A stretch of 64,000 nucleotides of DNA from Tenggerimyces sp963762635 (GCA_963762635.1 CAVXLQ010000003.1:620001-684000), one strand, 5' to 3'. Counted from the stretch's first letter, positions 53,732 through 63,129 are shown. The notes: generated by a model not told the origin, from the sequence alone. Program-made: numbers and translations.

Positions 53732-54745
53732 GTGCTCCACCTCCGCGTGACGTCCCCGCCCGATCGCACCGATGCGGTCGTGCGGCTGATCGACGCCTGC
53801 CCGGGCACCGCTCACCTCGCCGTGCTCGAGGGTGCCGCCAGACGGCCCAGCCCAGGCGACCTGGTCATCGCGGACATCGCCCGCGAGTCGGTCGACGAGC
53901 TGGTCGCGAACCTGCAGGAGCTCGGCATCGACCGGGACGGCGGCATCGCGATCGAGACCCTCGACACCGTCATCTCCCAGGCCGCCGAGAAGGCGGAGGC
54001 CGACGCGCCCGGCGAGGGCGCGGACGCCGTGATCTGGGAGGAGGTCGTACGCCGCACCAGCCAGGACTCGATCCTGTCGTGGACGTACGTCGTCTTCCTC
54101 TTCCTCGCCACCACGCTCGCCGCCATCGCGGTGATCCTCGACTCCTCGATCCTGGTGATCGGCGCGATGGTCGTCGGCCCGGAGTTCGGTCCGGTCGCCG
54201 CGATCGCGGTCGGCCTGGTCCATGGGCGGGTCGGGCTGTTGCGGACGTCGTTCGTCACGCTCGTGGTCGGCTTCGTGATCGCGATCGTCGGTACCACGCT
54301 GCTGTGCCTGATCGCCTGGGCCGTCGGCTGGATCGGGCCGGAGGTCTTCGACGGCGAGCGGCCGCTGACCGGGTTCATCTGGCGACCGGACAAATGGTCG
54401 TTCGTGGTGGCGTTCATCGCCGGCGTGGCAGGCGTCGTCTCCCTCACCTCCTCCAAGTCCGGCGCGCTCGTCGGCGTGTTCATCTCGGTCACCACCGTTC
54501 CCGCGGCCGGTGACTTCGCCCTCGCGCTGGCCTTGGGGAACGGGCGCGAGCTGGGCGGGTCGGCGGCCCAGCTGGGCGTCAACCTCGTCGCGATGGTGCT
54601 CGCCGGAGTCCTCACGCTGCTTGCCCAGAAGCTGCTGCGGCAGCCGTTCCAATCCATCAGGGAACGAATCCCCGTGGGGGTCGGCGCGTCGCGCTCGGTA
54701 TCCTCAGCGGATTCACCCGTTCGTACTGAGGAGAACCAGCCGTGA
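53732..54745 (+). CDS. DUF389 domain-containing membrane protein
   Basis: A 337-aa protein. A soluble N-terminal domain (about 1-110) is followed by six or so hydrophobic helices beginning TYVVFLFLATTLAAIAVILD, then SSILVIGAMVVGPEFGPVAA, a DUF389 hallmark. The family is uncharacterised. GTG 53732 is the start. Its stop overlaps the proS start (GTGA at 54742-54745), so the two are coupled; a role linked to tRNA charging is not implied. Confidence 0.85.
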   Translation: MLHLRVTSPPDRTDAVVRLIDACPGTAHLAVLEGAARRPSPGDLVIADIARESVDELVANLQELGIDRDGGIAIETLDTVISQAAEKAEADAPGEGADAVIWEEVVRRTSQDSILSWTYVVFLFLATTLAAIAVILDSSILVIGAMVVGPEFGPVAAIAVGLVHGRVGLLRTSFVTLVVGFVIAIVGTTLLCLIAWAVGWIGPEVFDGERPLTGFIWRPDKWSFVVAFIAGVAGVVSLTSSKSGALVGVFISVTTVPAAGDFALALALGNGRELGGSAAQLGVNLVAMVLAGVLTLLAQKLLRQPFQSIRERIPVGVGASRSVSSADSPVRTEENQP

Positions 54746-56511
54746 TCTCGCGGATGTCGTCGCTGTTCCTGCGCACCCTGCGTGAGGATCCGGCCGACGC
54801 TGAGGTGCCGAGCCACCGGCTCCTGGTACGTGCCGGCTACATCCGCCGGGTCGCGCCCGGCATCTACTCGTGGCTGCCCCTGGGCTGGCGCACCTACCTG
54901 AACGTCGAGCGCGTCGTCCGCGAGGAGATGAACGCCGCCGGCTTCCAGGAGGTCCACCTCCCGGCGCTGCTGCCGCGTGAGCCGTACGAGCGCACGAACC
55001 GCTGGACCGAGTACGGCGACGACATCTTCCGCCTGCAGGACCGGCGCGGCAACGACTACCTGCTCGGGCCGACGCACGAGGAGATCTTCACGCTGCTGGT
55101 GAAGGACCTCTTCTCCTCGTACAAGGACCTTCCGACCTCGATCTACCAGATCCAGTGGAAGTACCGCGACGAGACGCGGCCCCGCGCGGGTCTGCTCCGT
55201 GGCCGCGAGTTCTCGATGAAGGACTCGTACTCCTTCGACGTCGACGACATCGGCCTGGAGAAGTCGTACGCGATGCACCGCGACGCGTACATGAAGACAT
55301 TCGACCGGCTCGGCCTCGACTACGTGATCGTTTCCGCGATGTCGGGCTCGATGGGCGGGTCGATGTCGGAGGAGTTCCTGTCGCCGACCGATGTCGGCGA
55401 GGACACGTTCGTACGGTGCAGCACCTGCGACTACGCGGGCAACACCGAGGCCGTCGAGGTGGCGACGCCGGACGCGATCCCGTTCGACGACGCGCCCGCC
55501 GCGCACGCGGAGGAGACTCCGAACACGCCGACGATCGAGTCTCTGGTCAGTTTGCTCAACGAGGGTGGCGATCTGGCCCGTTCGGACCGGCCTTGGACCG
55601 CGGCCGACACGTTGAAGAACGTAGTGGTCAAGGTCTCGCACCCGGGCGGCGAGACCGAGCTGCTCGCGGTCGGCGTCCCGGGCGACCGGGAGATCGACGA
55701 GAAGCGGCTCGGCGCGCAGCTGTACCCGTCGACGTTCGCGACCGTGACCGACGCGGACTTCGAGGCGAATCCCGCGCTGGTGAAGGGCTACATCGGGCCC
55801 GAGGCCCTGGGGTCGGAGAAGCCCGCCGGCGTGCGCTACCTCGTCGACCCGCGGGTCGTCGCCGGCACGCGCTGGGTGACGGGTGCGAACGTGGCCGGCA
55901 AGCATGTCGTCGACCTCGTCGCGGGCCGCGACTTCCAAGCGGACGGGACGATTCTCGCCGCCGAGGTACGCGAGGGCGATGACTGCCCGCGCTGCGGCAG
56001 CCCGCTGACGATCGCGCGAGGGCTGGAGATCGGGCACATCTTCGCCTTGGGACGGAAGTTCGCCGAAGCGCTGGATCTCAAGGTGCTCGACGAGAACGGC
56101 AAGCAGATCACGGTCACGATGGGCTCGTACGGCATCGGCGTGAGCCGTGCGCTGGCGGCGATCGCGGAGAACAACCACGACGACAAGGGCCTGATCTGGC
56201 CGCGTGAGATCAGCCCGTACGACGTGCACCTCGTCGCGACCGGCAAGGCCGACGAGCCGTTCGAGGTGGCGGAGAAGCTCGCCGCCGAGCTGTGCGCGGA
56301 AGGCGTCCGCGTGCTGCTCGACGACCGCCGGGCGGCGAGCGCGGGCGAGAAGTTCAACGACGCGGACCTGATCGGCATCCCGACCATCGTCGTCTGCGGC
56401 CGCCGCATCGTCGACGGCCGCGTCGAGGTGAAGGACCGCCGGACCAGCGAGCGGATCGACGTCCCGATCGACGAGGTGGTCCAGCACCTCCTCGAATCCA
56501 TCCGCGGCTGA
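54742..56511 (+). CDS. proS: proline-tRNA ligase
   Basis: Bacterial-type ProRS of 589 aa charging tRNA-Pro. Class II motifs are visible: motif 2 region IQWKYRDETRPRAGLLRGRE and motif 3 GSYGIGVSRALAAIAE. The INS editing domain lies about residues 225-400 (HAEETPNTPTIESLVSLLNE). The anticodon-binding domain is at the end. The start is GTG 54742 behind GAGGAG; ATG 54754 is an alternative. It ends 18 bp before the first long inverted repeat arm. Confidence 0.95.
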   Translation: MISRMSSLFLRTLREDPADAEVPSHRLLVRAGYIRRVAPGIYSWLPLGWRTYLNVERVVREEMNAAGFQEVHLPALLPREPYERTNRWTEYGDDIFRLQDRRGNDYLLGPTHEEIFTLLVKDLFSSYKDLPTSIYQIQWKYRDETRPRAGLLRGREFSMKDSYSFDVDDIGLEKSYAMHRDAYMKTFDRLGLDYVIVSAMSGSMGGSMSEEFLSPTDVGEDTFVRCSTCDYAGNTEAVEVATPDAIPFDDAPAAHAEETPNTPTIESLVSLLNEGGDLARSDRPWTAADTLKNVVVKVSHPGGETELLAVGVPGDREIDEKRLGAQLYPSTFATVTDADFEANPALVKGYIGPEALGSEKPAGVRYLVDPRVVAGTRWVTGANVAGKHVVDLVAGRDFQADGTILAAEVREGDDCPRCGSPLTIARGLEIGHIFALGRKFAEALDLKVLDENGKQITVTMGSYGIGVSRALAAIAENNHDDKGLIWPREISPYDVHLVATGKADEPFEVAEKLAAELCAEGVRVLLDDRRAASAGEKFNDADLIGIPTIVVCGRRIVDGRVEVKDRRTSERIDVPIDEVVQHLLESIRG

Positions 56512-56529
56512 CGGCCCTCCCACCGCGGG

Positions 56530-56604
56530 GTGATCATGATCGTGATCATGAAACCTGGGCGGTGATATACGCCCGTTTGGCTTCATGATCACGATCATGA
56601 TCAC
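56530..56604. repeat. long GATC-rich inverted repeat
   Basis: Two perfect 23-nt inverted arms (56530-56552 and 56582-56604) flank a 29-nt centre that has its own stem GGGCG/CGCCC. Each arm consists of overlapping TGATCA/GATC words and is itself nearly palindromic. It lies between convergent proS and the tannase gene and may terminate both. Confidence 0.8.
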
Positions 56605-56611
56605 GGGGTCG

Positions 56612-58246
56612 TCAGCGGGCGACGGGCCCGGGGATCGCGTGGAGGTAGGTGCCGGCCCAGTCGATCCGGTCGTGCGTGGGCCTCGTCGGCGGGGCGGGGA
56701 CGAAGTTGCTGGCGTCGTCGATCGAGCCGCTGCCGTCGTACTTGGCCCGGAGCGGGTACGGGAAGACCGGTCGCGTCCGAATCACGTTGCCCTGTTGGTC
56801 GAACGAGGTCGCGACGATCTTCTTCGGCGCGTTCCCGTCGTCCACCCAGTCCAGCAGCGCGGGGAGCGGGTCGAACAGGGCGCCGCCTGGGACCTCGCAG
56901 TGCGGCTTGGCCGGCACCATGAACGTCCGCATCCACCGCTGCGTCGACGTCAACCCGCCGTTGCGGGCGACCAACCGGTCGTAGTAGTTGAGCGTTCCGA
57001 CCGCCGGGATCGCATGGTCGTTCCAGCCGTGCCAGAGAATCAGCTTCCCGCCGGCGCGGCGGAACTCGGACAGGTCGAGCGCGAGCGCGTTGCCCTTCAC
57101 ACCCTCCGGCGTCAGCCGGTGCAGCTCCTGCTGGGTGAAGGCCACCGCCGCCAGGGACGAGTGCGGCTTGCCGATCGGGTAGCCGACGTACTTCAGATAG
57201 TTGTCCGGCAACGGAGACAGGAAGTCCTCGCCGTTGGGACCGGGGACGATGCTGTACACCCATGCCAGCTCACTGCCACGGGTCTGCCAGCCTGGATAGA
57301 GCCGTACCCCGTGCGCATCGGTCGGTCCCGCATACAGCTTGCGCACCGTCGTGACCTGTGCAGGCGTCAAGCAGGACTGGAGATCCGTGCCGGGAGGGCA
57401 CTGCAGCCTGACCGGGTCGTACGTGCACGCCCGCGGGTCCTCGAGCTGGCCGTCCACCAGGCCGTCGAGTCCGTCGCACGCCGCCATCACCGCGCCGTTG
57501 AGGGCCGGCAGCTTGTCGATCGTCAAGATCGGCTTGCCAGCGGCATCCCTGTTGGCCTTGAGGATCCACGGCATGTAGACGCCGAACAGCGGGCCCATGT
57601 AGTTCACCGGCGCGCCGGCGATGATGCCGTCGAAGTCGTGCGGGTAGCGCTGCGCGAGCAGCAGGGCCTCGCGGCCGCCGGTCGAGCAGCCGTTGAAGTA
57701 GGACTGCTTCGGCGCCTTGCCGTAGAACGTCGCGATGATGCGCTTCGCGGCTTGGGCGACGACGTGCGGCGCGCGGTAGAAGTAGTCGTTCCGCGCGGCC
57801 TGGTCGTTCGCCGCCCAGCGGCCGTCGAAGAGCTCCTGGCCCGGCAGCGGACTGGCGTGGCCGTCGTTCGTCGCGCCGACCGCCAGGTCGTGGCCGGGGC
57901 TTCCGCAGGACGGGATCGCGACGTCGCGGACCAGTCCGCAGAGGCCGTCGCAGCCGTACTGGACGTACCGGCCGGTGTACGTGGTGAGCGGCAGCTTCAG
58001 CTCGAAGCCGACGGCCGGCGCGACGCGGCCGGTGACCTCGCAGTACGTCGTGCCGTTCGCGGTGACCTCGTTGGCCGCCGTGACCTCGGTCGACACACCG
58101 GGATAGCTACGGACGAGGTCGGCACATCGGACGACCGGCGGCACGGTGCCGCCGGAGGCAGCGGCCGGAACGGACAGCAGTCCGCCGACCGCGGCGACGA
58201 TCACCGCGACGGCCGCGAGCACGCGGCCGATGGTGGAGCGGTTCAT
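56612..58246 (-). CDS. secreted tannase/feruloyl-esterase family protein (copy A)
   Basis: A 544-aa exported alpha/beta hydrolase. The signal peptide (VLAAVAVIVAAVGGLLSVPA) is followed by the tannase-family domain: VTGRVAPAVGFELKLPLTTY, YFYRAPHVVAQAAKRIIATF, nucleophile GCSTGGREAL, and near the end WHGWNDHAIPAVGTLNYYDR. Cys pairs (YCEV, GCDGLCG) are typical of the family. It probably cleaves aromatic or plant-polymer esters. GAGGAG precedes ATG 58246. It is a paralog of the gene at 58789-60471. Confidence 0.9.
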   Translation of the reverse strand: MNRSTIGRVLAAVAVIVAAVGGLLSVPAAASGGTVPPVVRCADLVRSYPGVSTEVTAANEVTANGTTYCEVTGRVAPAVGFELKLPLTTYTGRYVQYGCDGLCGLVRDVAIPSCGSPGHDLAVGATNDGHASPLPGQELFDGRWAANDQAARNDYFYRAPHVVAQAAKRIIATFYGKAPKQSYFNGCSTGGREALLLAQRYPHDFDGIIAGAPVNYMGPLFGVYMPWILKANRDAAGKPILTIDKLPALNGAVMAACDGLDGLVDGQLEDPRACTYDPVRLQCPPGTDLQSCLTPAQVTTVRKLYAGPTDAHGVRLYPGWQTRGSELAWVYSIVPGPNGEDFLSPLPDNYLKYVGYPIGKPHSSLAAVAFTQQELHRLTPEGVKGNALALDLSEFRRAGGKLILWHGWNDHAIPAVGTLNYYDRLVARNGGLTSTQRWMRTFMVPAKPHCEVPGGALFDPLPALLDWVDDGNAPKKIVATSFDQQGNVIRTRPVFPYPLRAKYDGSGSIDDASNFVPAPPTRPTHDRIDWAGTYLHAIPGPVAR

Positions 58247-58330
58247 GATGACTCCTCAGGGGTGGGCGACTTCTTCGCTTCACCCCTGGCGTCGAACGGC
58301 TCACCGCCGAATCGACACAGCTGAAGGAAA

Positions 58331-58723
58331 TCAATGCTGGGAGATCATCCAGACGTGGCCGAACGGGTCGCGCAGCCGGCCGACGCGCCCGTACGGGTGG
58401 TCGTCGATCGGGTAGATCACGGTCGCACCGGCCTTCTCCATCGCTGTCCCGACCGCGTCGGCGTCGGCGACGTTCAGCTCCAGGATCACCGGCGAGCCGG
58501 CCAGGTCGGCGGGCCCGACGTCCGGAGTGCCGGGCTCCTCGTCCTTCAGCGTGAAGCCGACCTCGCCGAACCGCAGCTCGGCGTGCATGATCTTGCCGTC
58601 GTCCTCGTACCTCGAGACCTCCTCGGCCCCGAACGCCTCGACGTAGAAGGCGATGGCCCGGCTCGCGTCGGCGACGATCAAGCGGGCTTGGAGGGTGCTG
58701 GGTTGGGTTGTCGTGTCTGTCAT
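58331..58723 (-). CDS. VOC family (glyoxalase-like) protein
   Basis: A 130-aa VOC protein between the two esterase genes on the same strand. It reads LQARLIVADASRAIAFYVEA, FGAEEVSRYEDDGKIMHAEL, and ends RVGRLRDPFGHVWMIS. The His-Glu metal-binding pattern is partly kept. ATG 58723 gives the family N terminus. The function is unknown. Confidence 0.85.
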   Translation of the reverse strand: MTDTTTQPSTLQARLIVADASRAIAFYVEAFGAEEVSRYEDDGKIMHAELRFGEVGFTLKDEEPGTPDVGPADLAGSPVILELNVADADAVGTAMEKAGATVIYPIDDHPYGRVGRLRDPFGHVWMISQH

Positions 58724-58788
58724 GAGCCCAGGATGGGCGCCCGCGCGGCAGCGAGGATTGGAAAAACGTGCCGCGCGGGCTCCCGGGC

Positions 58789-60471
58789 CTACGGCCGGGC
58801 GACCGGACCGGGGACGTGGTACAGGTACTCGCCGAGCCAGTGGATCTTGTCGCGCGTCGGCTTGGCCGGCTTGGCGGCGTAGAAGTTCGCCGGGTCGTCG
58901 ACCGAGCCGCTGCCGTCGTACTTGGCCCGCAGCGGGTACGGGAACACCGGCCGGGTCCGGGTGACCTTGCCGTCGGCGTCCCTGGCGACCGCGTCGATCC
59001 GGTCCGGCGCGTCGTCGCCTTCGACCCAGTCCACCATGGCCTTCGTCGCGTTGAACTCGGTCAGGCCTGACCCGTCGCCGCAGTGGTACAGCGACGGGAT
59101 CATGAACGTCCGGGCCCACTTCTGGATCGCCTTCGGACCACCGCTGCGCTCGACGAGCCGCTGGTAGTAGTCGAGCGTGCCCGCGGCCGGGATCGCCGGG
59201 TCGGCCCAACCGTGCCAGAAGATGATCTTTCCGCCGGACCGCCTGAACTCGTTCAGGTCGAGGCTGAGCGCGTTCCCGCGGGCTCCCTCGGGCGTCAGCC
59301 GGGCCAGCTCACGCGCCGTGAACTCGATGTCCTCGACCGACGAGTGCTTGGTGCCGATCGGGTAGCCGAGGTACTTCAGGTACGCGTCGCCGAGGTCACG
59401 GGAGATCAGGAACGGCACGCCGGGGATCTCGATGTGCCACGGTGCCCACGCGAGCTCCGAGCCGGGTGTCTGCCCGCCGGGGTAGAGCCGGCGGCCGCGC
59501 TTGTCGCTCGGTCCGGCGTACATCTTCCGTGCTGCGTCGACCTGCGTCTTCGTCAGGCAGTCGGGCCCGTCCGCGCCGGCGCACTGCACGACCTTCGGGT
59601 CGAAGTGGCACGCGCGCGGTTCGTCGATCTGGTTGTCGACCGCGCCGTCGAGCTTGTCACACGCGGCCATCGCGGCCTGGTGCAGCACGGGCAGGTCGCC
59701 GTACGTCAGGATCTCCTTGCCCTGCGCGTCGCGGTTGACCCTGTACTGCCAGGTGAAGTGCATGCCGGCGAGCGCGCTGAAGTACGCGGCCGGCGCACCG
59801 GCGACGATGCCGTCGAAGTCGTGCGGGTAGCGCTGGGCGAGCAGCATGGCCTCGCGGCCGCCGTTCGAGCAGCTGCTGAAGTACGAGAACTTCGGTGCCT
59901 TGCCGTAGAAGGTCTTGATCAACGCCTTCGACGCGATCGAGACGACGTGCGGTGCGCGGAACTGCCAGTCGTCACGAGCGGCCTGGTTCGTCGCGCCCCA
60001 CTTGCCGTCCTCCTCGCCCTCCGGCGGCGCCTGGTGGCCGTCGTTGGTCGCGGAGACCGCCATGTCGCCGACCGCGGGTCCGCAGTCGGGGAACGGCGGG
60101 CCGAAGTACGTGATCGCACCACACAGTCCGCCGCAGCCGTTCTGGAAGTAGCGGCCCTTGTACGTGTCCGTCGGCAGCTTCAGGTTGAACTCCACCGCCG
60201 GGTCGACGTGGCCGGTGACCTCGCAGTGCGCCGGCAAGCCGTTCGCGGCCTCGACGATCTCCGCCTTGGTCACGTGCGTCTTGGCGCCCTTGATCGCGTA
60301 GTCGCCCACCAGGCTGGTGCAGCCGCGCTTGGGGAGGATGACGCCGCCCGCCGGAGCGGCGGCGGTGGCCGGCGCGACTCCGATCCCCACGAACGCGACC
60401 GCGAGGATGCTCACCGTCGCGAAGAGCCTTCGTACAACCGTTTTGCCAGATTTCACAGAACGTGCCCCCAT
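58789..60471 (-). CDS. secreted tannase/feruloyl-esterase family protein (copy B)
   Basis: A 560-aa exported alpha/beta hydrolase (from ATG 60471). GTG 60456 has a better ribosome site (GGGGG eight bases upstream) and gives a cleaner signal peptide KTVVRRLFATVSILAVAFVG. The catalytic region reads FSYFSSCSNGGREAMLLAQR, and WHGWADPAIPAAGTLDYYQR holds the acid region. SCSNGGRE differs from GCSTGGRE in copy A, so substrate choice may differ. Tandem paralogs with a VOC gene between suggest a duplication. Confidence 0.88.
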   Translation of the reverse strand: MGARSVKSGKTVVRRLFATVSILAVAFVGIGVAPATAAAPAGGVILPKRGCTSLVGDYAIKGAKTHVTKAEIVEAANGLPAHCEVTGHVDPAVEFNLKLPTDTYKGRYFQNGCGGLCGAITYFGPPFPDCGPAVGDMAVSATNDGHQAPPEGEEDGKWGATNQAARDDWQFRAPHVVSIASKALIKTFYGKAPKFSYFSSCSNGGREAMLLAQRYPHDFDGIVAGAPAAYFSALAGMHFTWQYRVNRDAQGKEILTYGDLPVLHQAAMAACDKLDGAVDNQIDEPRACHFDPKVVQCAGADGPDCLTKTQVDAARKMYAGPSDKRGRRLYPGGQTPGSELAWAPWHIEIPGVPFLISRDLGDAYLKYLGYPIGTKHSSVEDIEFTARELARLTPEGARGNALSLDLNEFRRSGGKIIFWHGWADPAIPAAGTLDYYQRLVERSGGPKAIQKWARTFMIPSLYHCGDGSGLTEFNATKAMVDWVEGDDAPDRIDAVARDADGKVTRTRPVFPYPLRAKYDGSGSVDDPANFYAAKPAKPTRDKIHWLGEYLYHVPGPVARP

Positions 60472-60570
60472 CGTCACTGGTCGAAAGGTGTCCCAACCAG
60501 ACAGCACACTAACCCGTATCGTGGGGCCTTAGGGAGTGGTCGTAGCTCGACCTCGAGGAGGTAGTGGAGC

Positions 60571-61197
60571 GTGGAGTTGGCGGCGTTTCTCGCCTTCGTC
60601 TCGGTGTCGGCTGTGGTCATCGTCGTGCCCGGTCCGGACACCGCGATGACGATCCGGAACACGTTGCTGGGTGGGCGCAGGGTCGGCGTCGTGACGGGGC
60701 TGGGCGTCTCGCTCGGGCAGCTGGTGTGGACCTTGGCGGCGAGTGTCGGGATCGCCGCACTGCTGGTGGCTTCGGAGCCGGCGTTCCTGGTGGTCAAACT
60801 GGTGGGTGCCGCGTACCTGATCGTGCTCGGGCTGCATGCGCTCTACTCGGCCTGGAAGTCGCGAACCGCGGTCGACCTACCGCCGCGCAAGCCGACGTCG
60901 GTACGCGGTGGGTTGGCGCAGGGCTTGGTGAGCAACCTGTCGAACCCGAAGATGGCGGTGTTCTTCATGGCGCTGCTGCCTCAGTTCGTGCCGGCGGGTG
61001 GGGCGACGTTCGGGTGGTCTGTCCTGCTGGGATTGGTGTTCTGCGCTTTGACGTTCCTGTGGCTGGCCTTGTATGCGTTCGTGGTCGCCAAGGCCGGGAC
61101 GTTCCTGCGTGCGCCGCGGGTCAAGCGGGTCTTGGACGCGGTGACGGGGACCGTGCTGGTGGGGCTGGGCGTGCGGATCGCGGTGGAGCGGACATGA
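60571..61197 (+). CDS. LysE family translocator
   Basis: A 208-aa amino-acid exporter-type membrane protein. It starts MELAAFLAFVSVSAVVIVVP followed by GPDTAMTIRNTLLGGRRVG, the LysE signature, and has QGLVSNLSNPKMAVFFMALL. Six helices are visible. GTG 60571 is behind GAGGAGGT. It overlaps the AraC-type gene by ATGA and is divergent from tannase copy B. Confidence 0.9.
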   Translation: MELAAFLAFVSVSAVVIVVPGPDTAMTIRNTLLGGRRVGVVTGLGVSLGQLVWTLAASVGIAALLVASEPAFLVVKLVGAAYLIVLGLHALYSAWKSRTAVDLPPRKPTSVRGGLAQGLVSNLSNPKMAVFFMALLPQFVPAGGATFGWSVLLGLVFCALTFLWLALYAFVVAKAGTFLRAPRVKRVLDAVTGTVLVGLGVRIAVERT

Positions 61198-62003
61198 CGA
61201 CCGAAGTCGTCCTGCCGCCGCGGCCGGAGCTGTCGCCGTTCGTCTCGGCGATCTCGTACTACGCCGGCGATCACGACGGTGGCCTGGAACGGATCGTGCC
61301 GAACGGGTCGATGCAGCTGATCGTCAACCTGCACGAGGACGAGTTCCGCAACTACAGCGGGCCGGATCTCGGTGTGGTGCAGCGCTACGCTGGCGCCGTC
61401 GTCCAGGGTGCGACGGCACGGCCTGCTGTGATCGACACGGCGCAGCAGCGCGAGCTGATCATGATCATCTTTCGGAACGGTGGTGGCTTCCCGTTCTTCC
61501 CGTGCCTGCCTGACCTCGTGGCCGACGATCTCGTCGAGCTCGGCGAGGTCTGGGGTCGGTCCGGGGAGGTGCTGCGTGAGCAGATGCTCGAAACTCCTTC
61601 TGTGGAAGGAAAGTTGCGTGCCGTCGAGGCCGCGCTGCTGGCCCAGGCGCAGGGGCCGCTGGTGCCGGATCCCGCGATCGCCGTTGCCCTGAAGGCGCTC
61701 GAGGGCGGCGAGACGGTGAGCGCGGTGACGGACCTTTTGGGGATGACGTCGAAGCGGTTCATCCGTACGTTCACCCACCAGGTCGGTCTGTCGCCCAAGC
61801 GGTATTCGCGAGTGCGCCGCCTGCAACGGACGCTGGCCTCGATCCCGTACGACCGCCCGGTGGACTGGGCGGAACTGGCCGCAACGCGGGGTTTCTACGA
61901 CCAGTCCCACCTCATCCACGAGTTCCGCGAGCTCGCCGGCATCCTGCCCACCGCCTATCACCCCCGCTCCCGCGGCGAGCAGAACCACATCCCGGTTGCT
62001 TGA
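61194..62003 (+). CDS. AraC-type transcriptional regulator
   Basis: A 269-aa regulator with a DUF6597-like N-terminal ligand domain (SPFVSAISYYAGDHDGGLER, IVPNGSMQLIVNL) and a C-terminal AraC/XylS helix-turn-helix (VSAVTDLLGMTSKRFIRTFT, HQVGLSPKRYSRVRRLQR). It overlaps lysE by ATGA and probably regulates it. Its stop codon is directly followed by the palindromic element. Confidence 0.88.
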   Translation: MTTEVVLPPRPELSPFVSAISYYAGDHDGGLERIVPNGSMQLIVNLHEDEFRNYSGPDLGVVQRYAGAVVQGATARPAVIDTAQQRELIMIIFRNGGGFPFFPCLPDLVADDLVELGEVWGRSGEVLREQMLETPSVEGKLRAVEAALLAQAQGPLVPDPAIAVALKALEGGETVSAVTDLLGMTSKRFIRTFTHQVGLSPKRYSRVRRLQRTLASIPYDRPVDWAELAATRGFYDQSHLIHEFRELAGILPTAYHPRSRGEQNHIPVA

Positions 62004-62018
62004 TCTACATAGGTCGGT

Positions 62019-62072
62019 CACGCCTCATCTACATAGGTAGACGCCGGCGTCTACCTATGTAGATTAGGCGTG
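62019..62072. repeat. 54-bp near-perfect palindrome
   Basis: Two 27-nt arms meet at acgcc|ggcgt with a single mismatch. The word ATCTACATAGGT occurs in the left arm (62027-62038), inverted in the right arm (62053-62064), and once more as a direct copy just upstream (62003-62014). It lies between the AraC stop and the TAA of the converging DUF1835 gene, which is inside the right arm. Confidence 0.82.
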
Positions 62073-63129
62073 GGGGATGAGGGCTTCCCGGCGGTCGTCG
62101 TAGCGCCAGGCCGGGGTGGCACCATCGAGGTGGACGCCGCCGATCCAGCGGTCGATGCCGTTCAGGGCAACGTGATCCGCCCGTTCGGCGAGGACGTCGC
62201 GACCCGCATCGGTCAGCTCGACGAACGATGCCGGAAGCCCTCGGCGCTCGCCGCTTGCTCCTCGCCACCCAGCACTAGCAGCGGCATCGCGCCGGAGGCG
62301 AGGGTGGAAAGCCGTTCGTAGCAAGGCCAGTCGCCGAGGAACGGGCGCTTCTCCCGGCGCTGCAGCTCGGCGAACGCCTCGCCCGCTGTGGCCGCGCCCG
62401 CCTCGATTCCCAGCAGCAGGCGCCGTTCGGTGACCGACAGCCCGTCGGACACCGCCGGGTACTCCTGTAGCATCCGGCCGAACGCGTCCGCTAGGAAGGG
62501 CAGTTCGAACGACGTCGTGCGGGCGATCTCCTCCAGCCCACGCGGGTTGTCGTCGGTGAACGCGGCCCAGGCGCGGTTCGCCAGCTCGAGGGTCTCGGCG
62601 AGATCGCTTGCTGGCTTGGCTGCCGGTCCCGCAGCTCAGTCGGAGAACGACCGAACTCACCAGGCGTCGCGGACGCCGTCATGATCGTGACATCCGCCGG
62701 ATCGCAACCCAGCAACGCCAAACGCCGCAGGACATCGACGATCTGCAGTTGGTCGTACAGATCAGACTCGAACCACAGCGTGAACCGACCACCCACGTTC
62801 CCCGCGAGCCGGTCGTCACGCGATGCGAAGTCGGCGAGGATCCGTTCGTACTCACCGAACGACTCCCACGCGAGGAAGTGCGCCCGCACGGCCCGCAGCG
62901 AGGCGTCCGACATCCCGGCAGGAACGGGCCCGTCGTGCAGGTTGTCCCGCCACGGCAGGATCGGCTCGCCGAACCCCGCCGCCCGGAGCGCGTCGACCGT
63001 GGCGTCGCCGTTCGTCACGTGCAGCAGCGACTGACGTCGATCGAGCTGGGAACGGGCGGCCGCGTACGACTCGCCGGTGCGCTCCATCCGGGCGCGCACG
63101 CGCTGCTTGAAACCTGCGTCCTTGGTCAT
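62064..63129 (-). pseudogene. DUF1835-type protein, broken by two frameshifts
   Basis: From ATG 63129 the frame gives KQRVRARMERTGESYAAARS, then the DUF1835 core (LLHVTNGDATVDALRAAGFG; EPILPWRDNLHDGPVPAGM; WFESDLYDQLQIVDVLRRLA). Near 62610 the frame shifts, and a second frame continues DLAETLELANRAWAAFTDDN through VSDGLSVTERRLLLGIEAGA to EEQAASAEGFR. Near 62230 a third frame adds ASFVELTDAGRDVLAERADH and IDRWIGGVHLDGATPAW. Each step fits the loss of one base, and 1066 nt is 1 modulo 3. The order of domains is otherwise complete (about 355 aa). Confidence 0.72.

Noticed and set aside
53812..56604. Long antisense frames across DUF389 and proS
   Set aside because: ProRS motifs and membrane helices on the sense strand explain the region. 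The antisense frame is third-codon GC bias.
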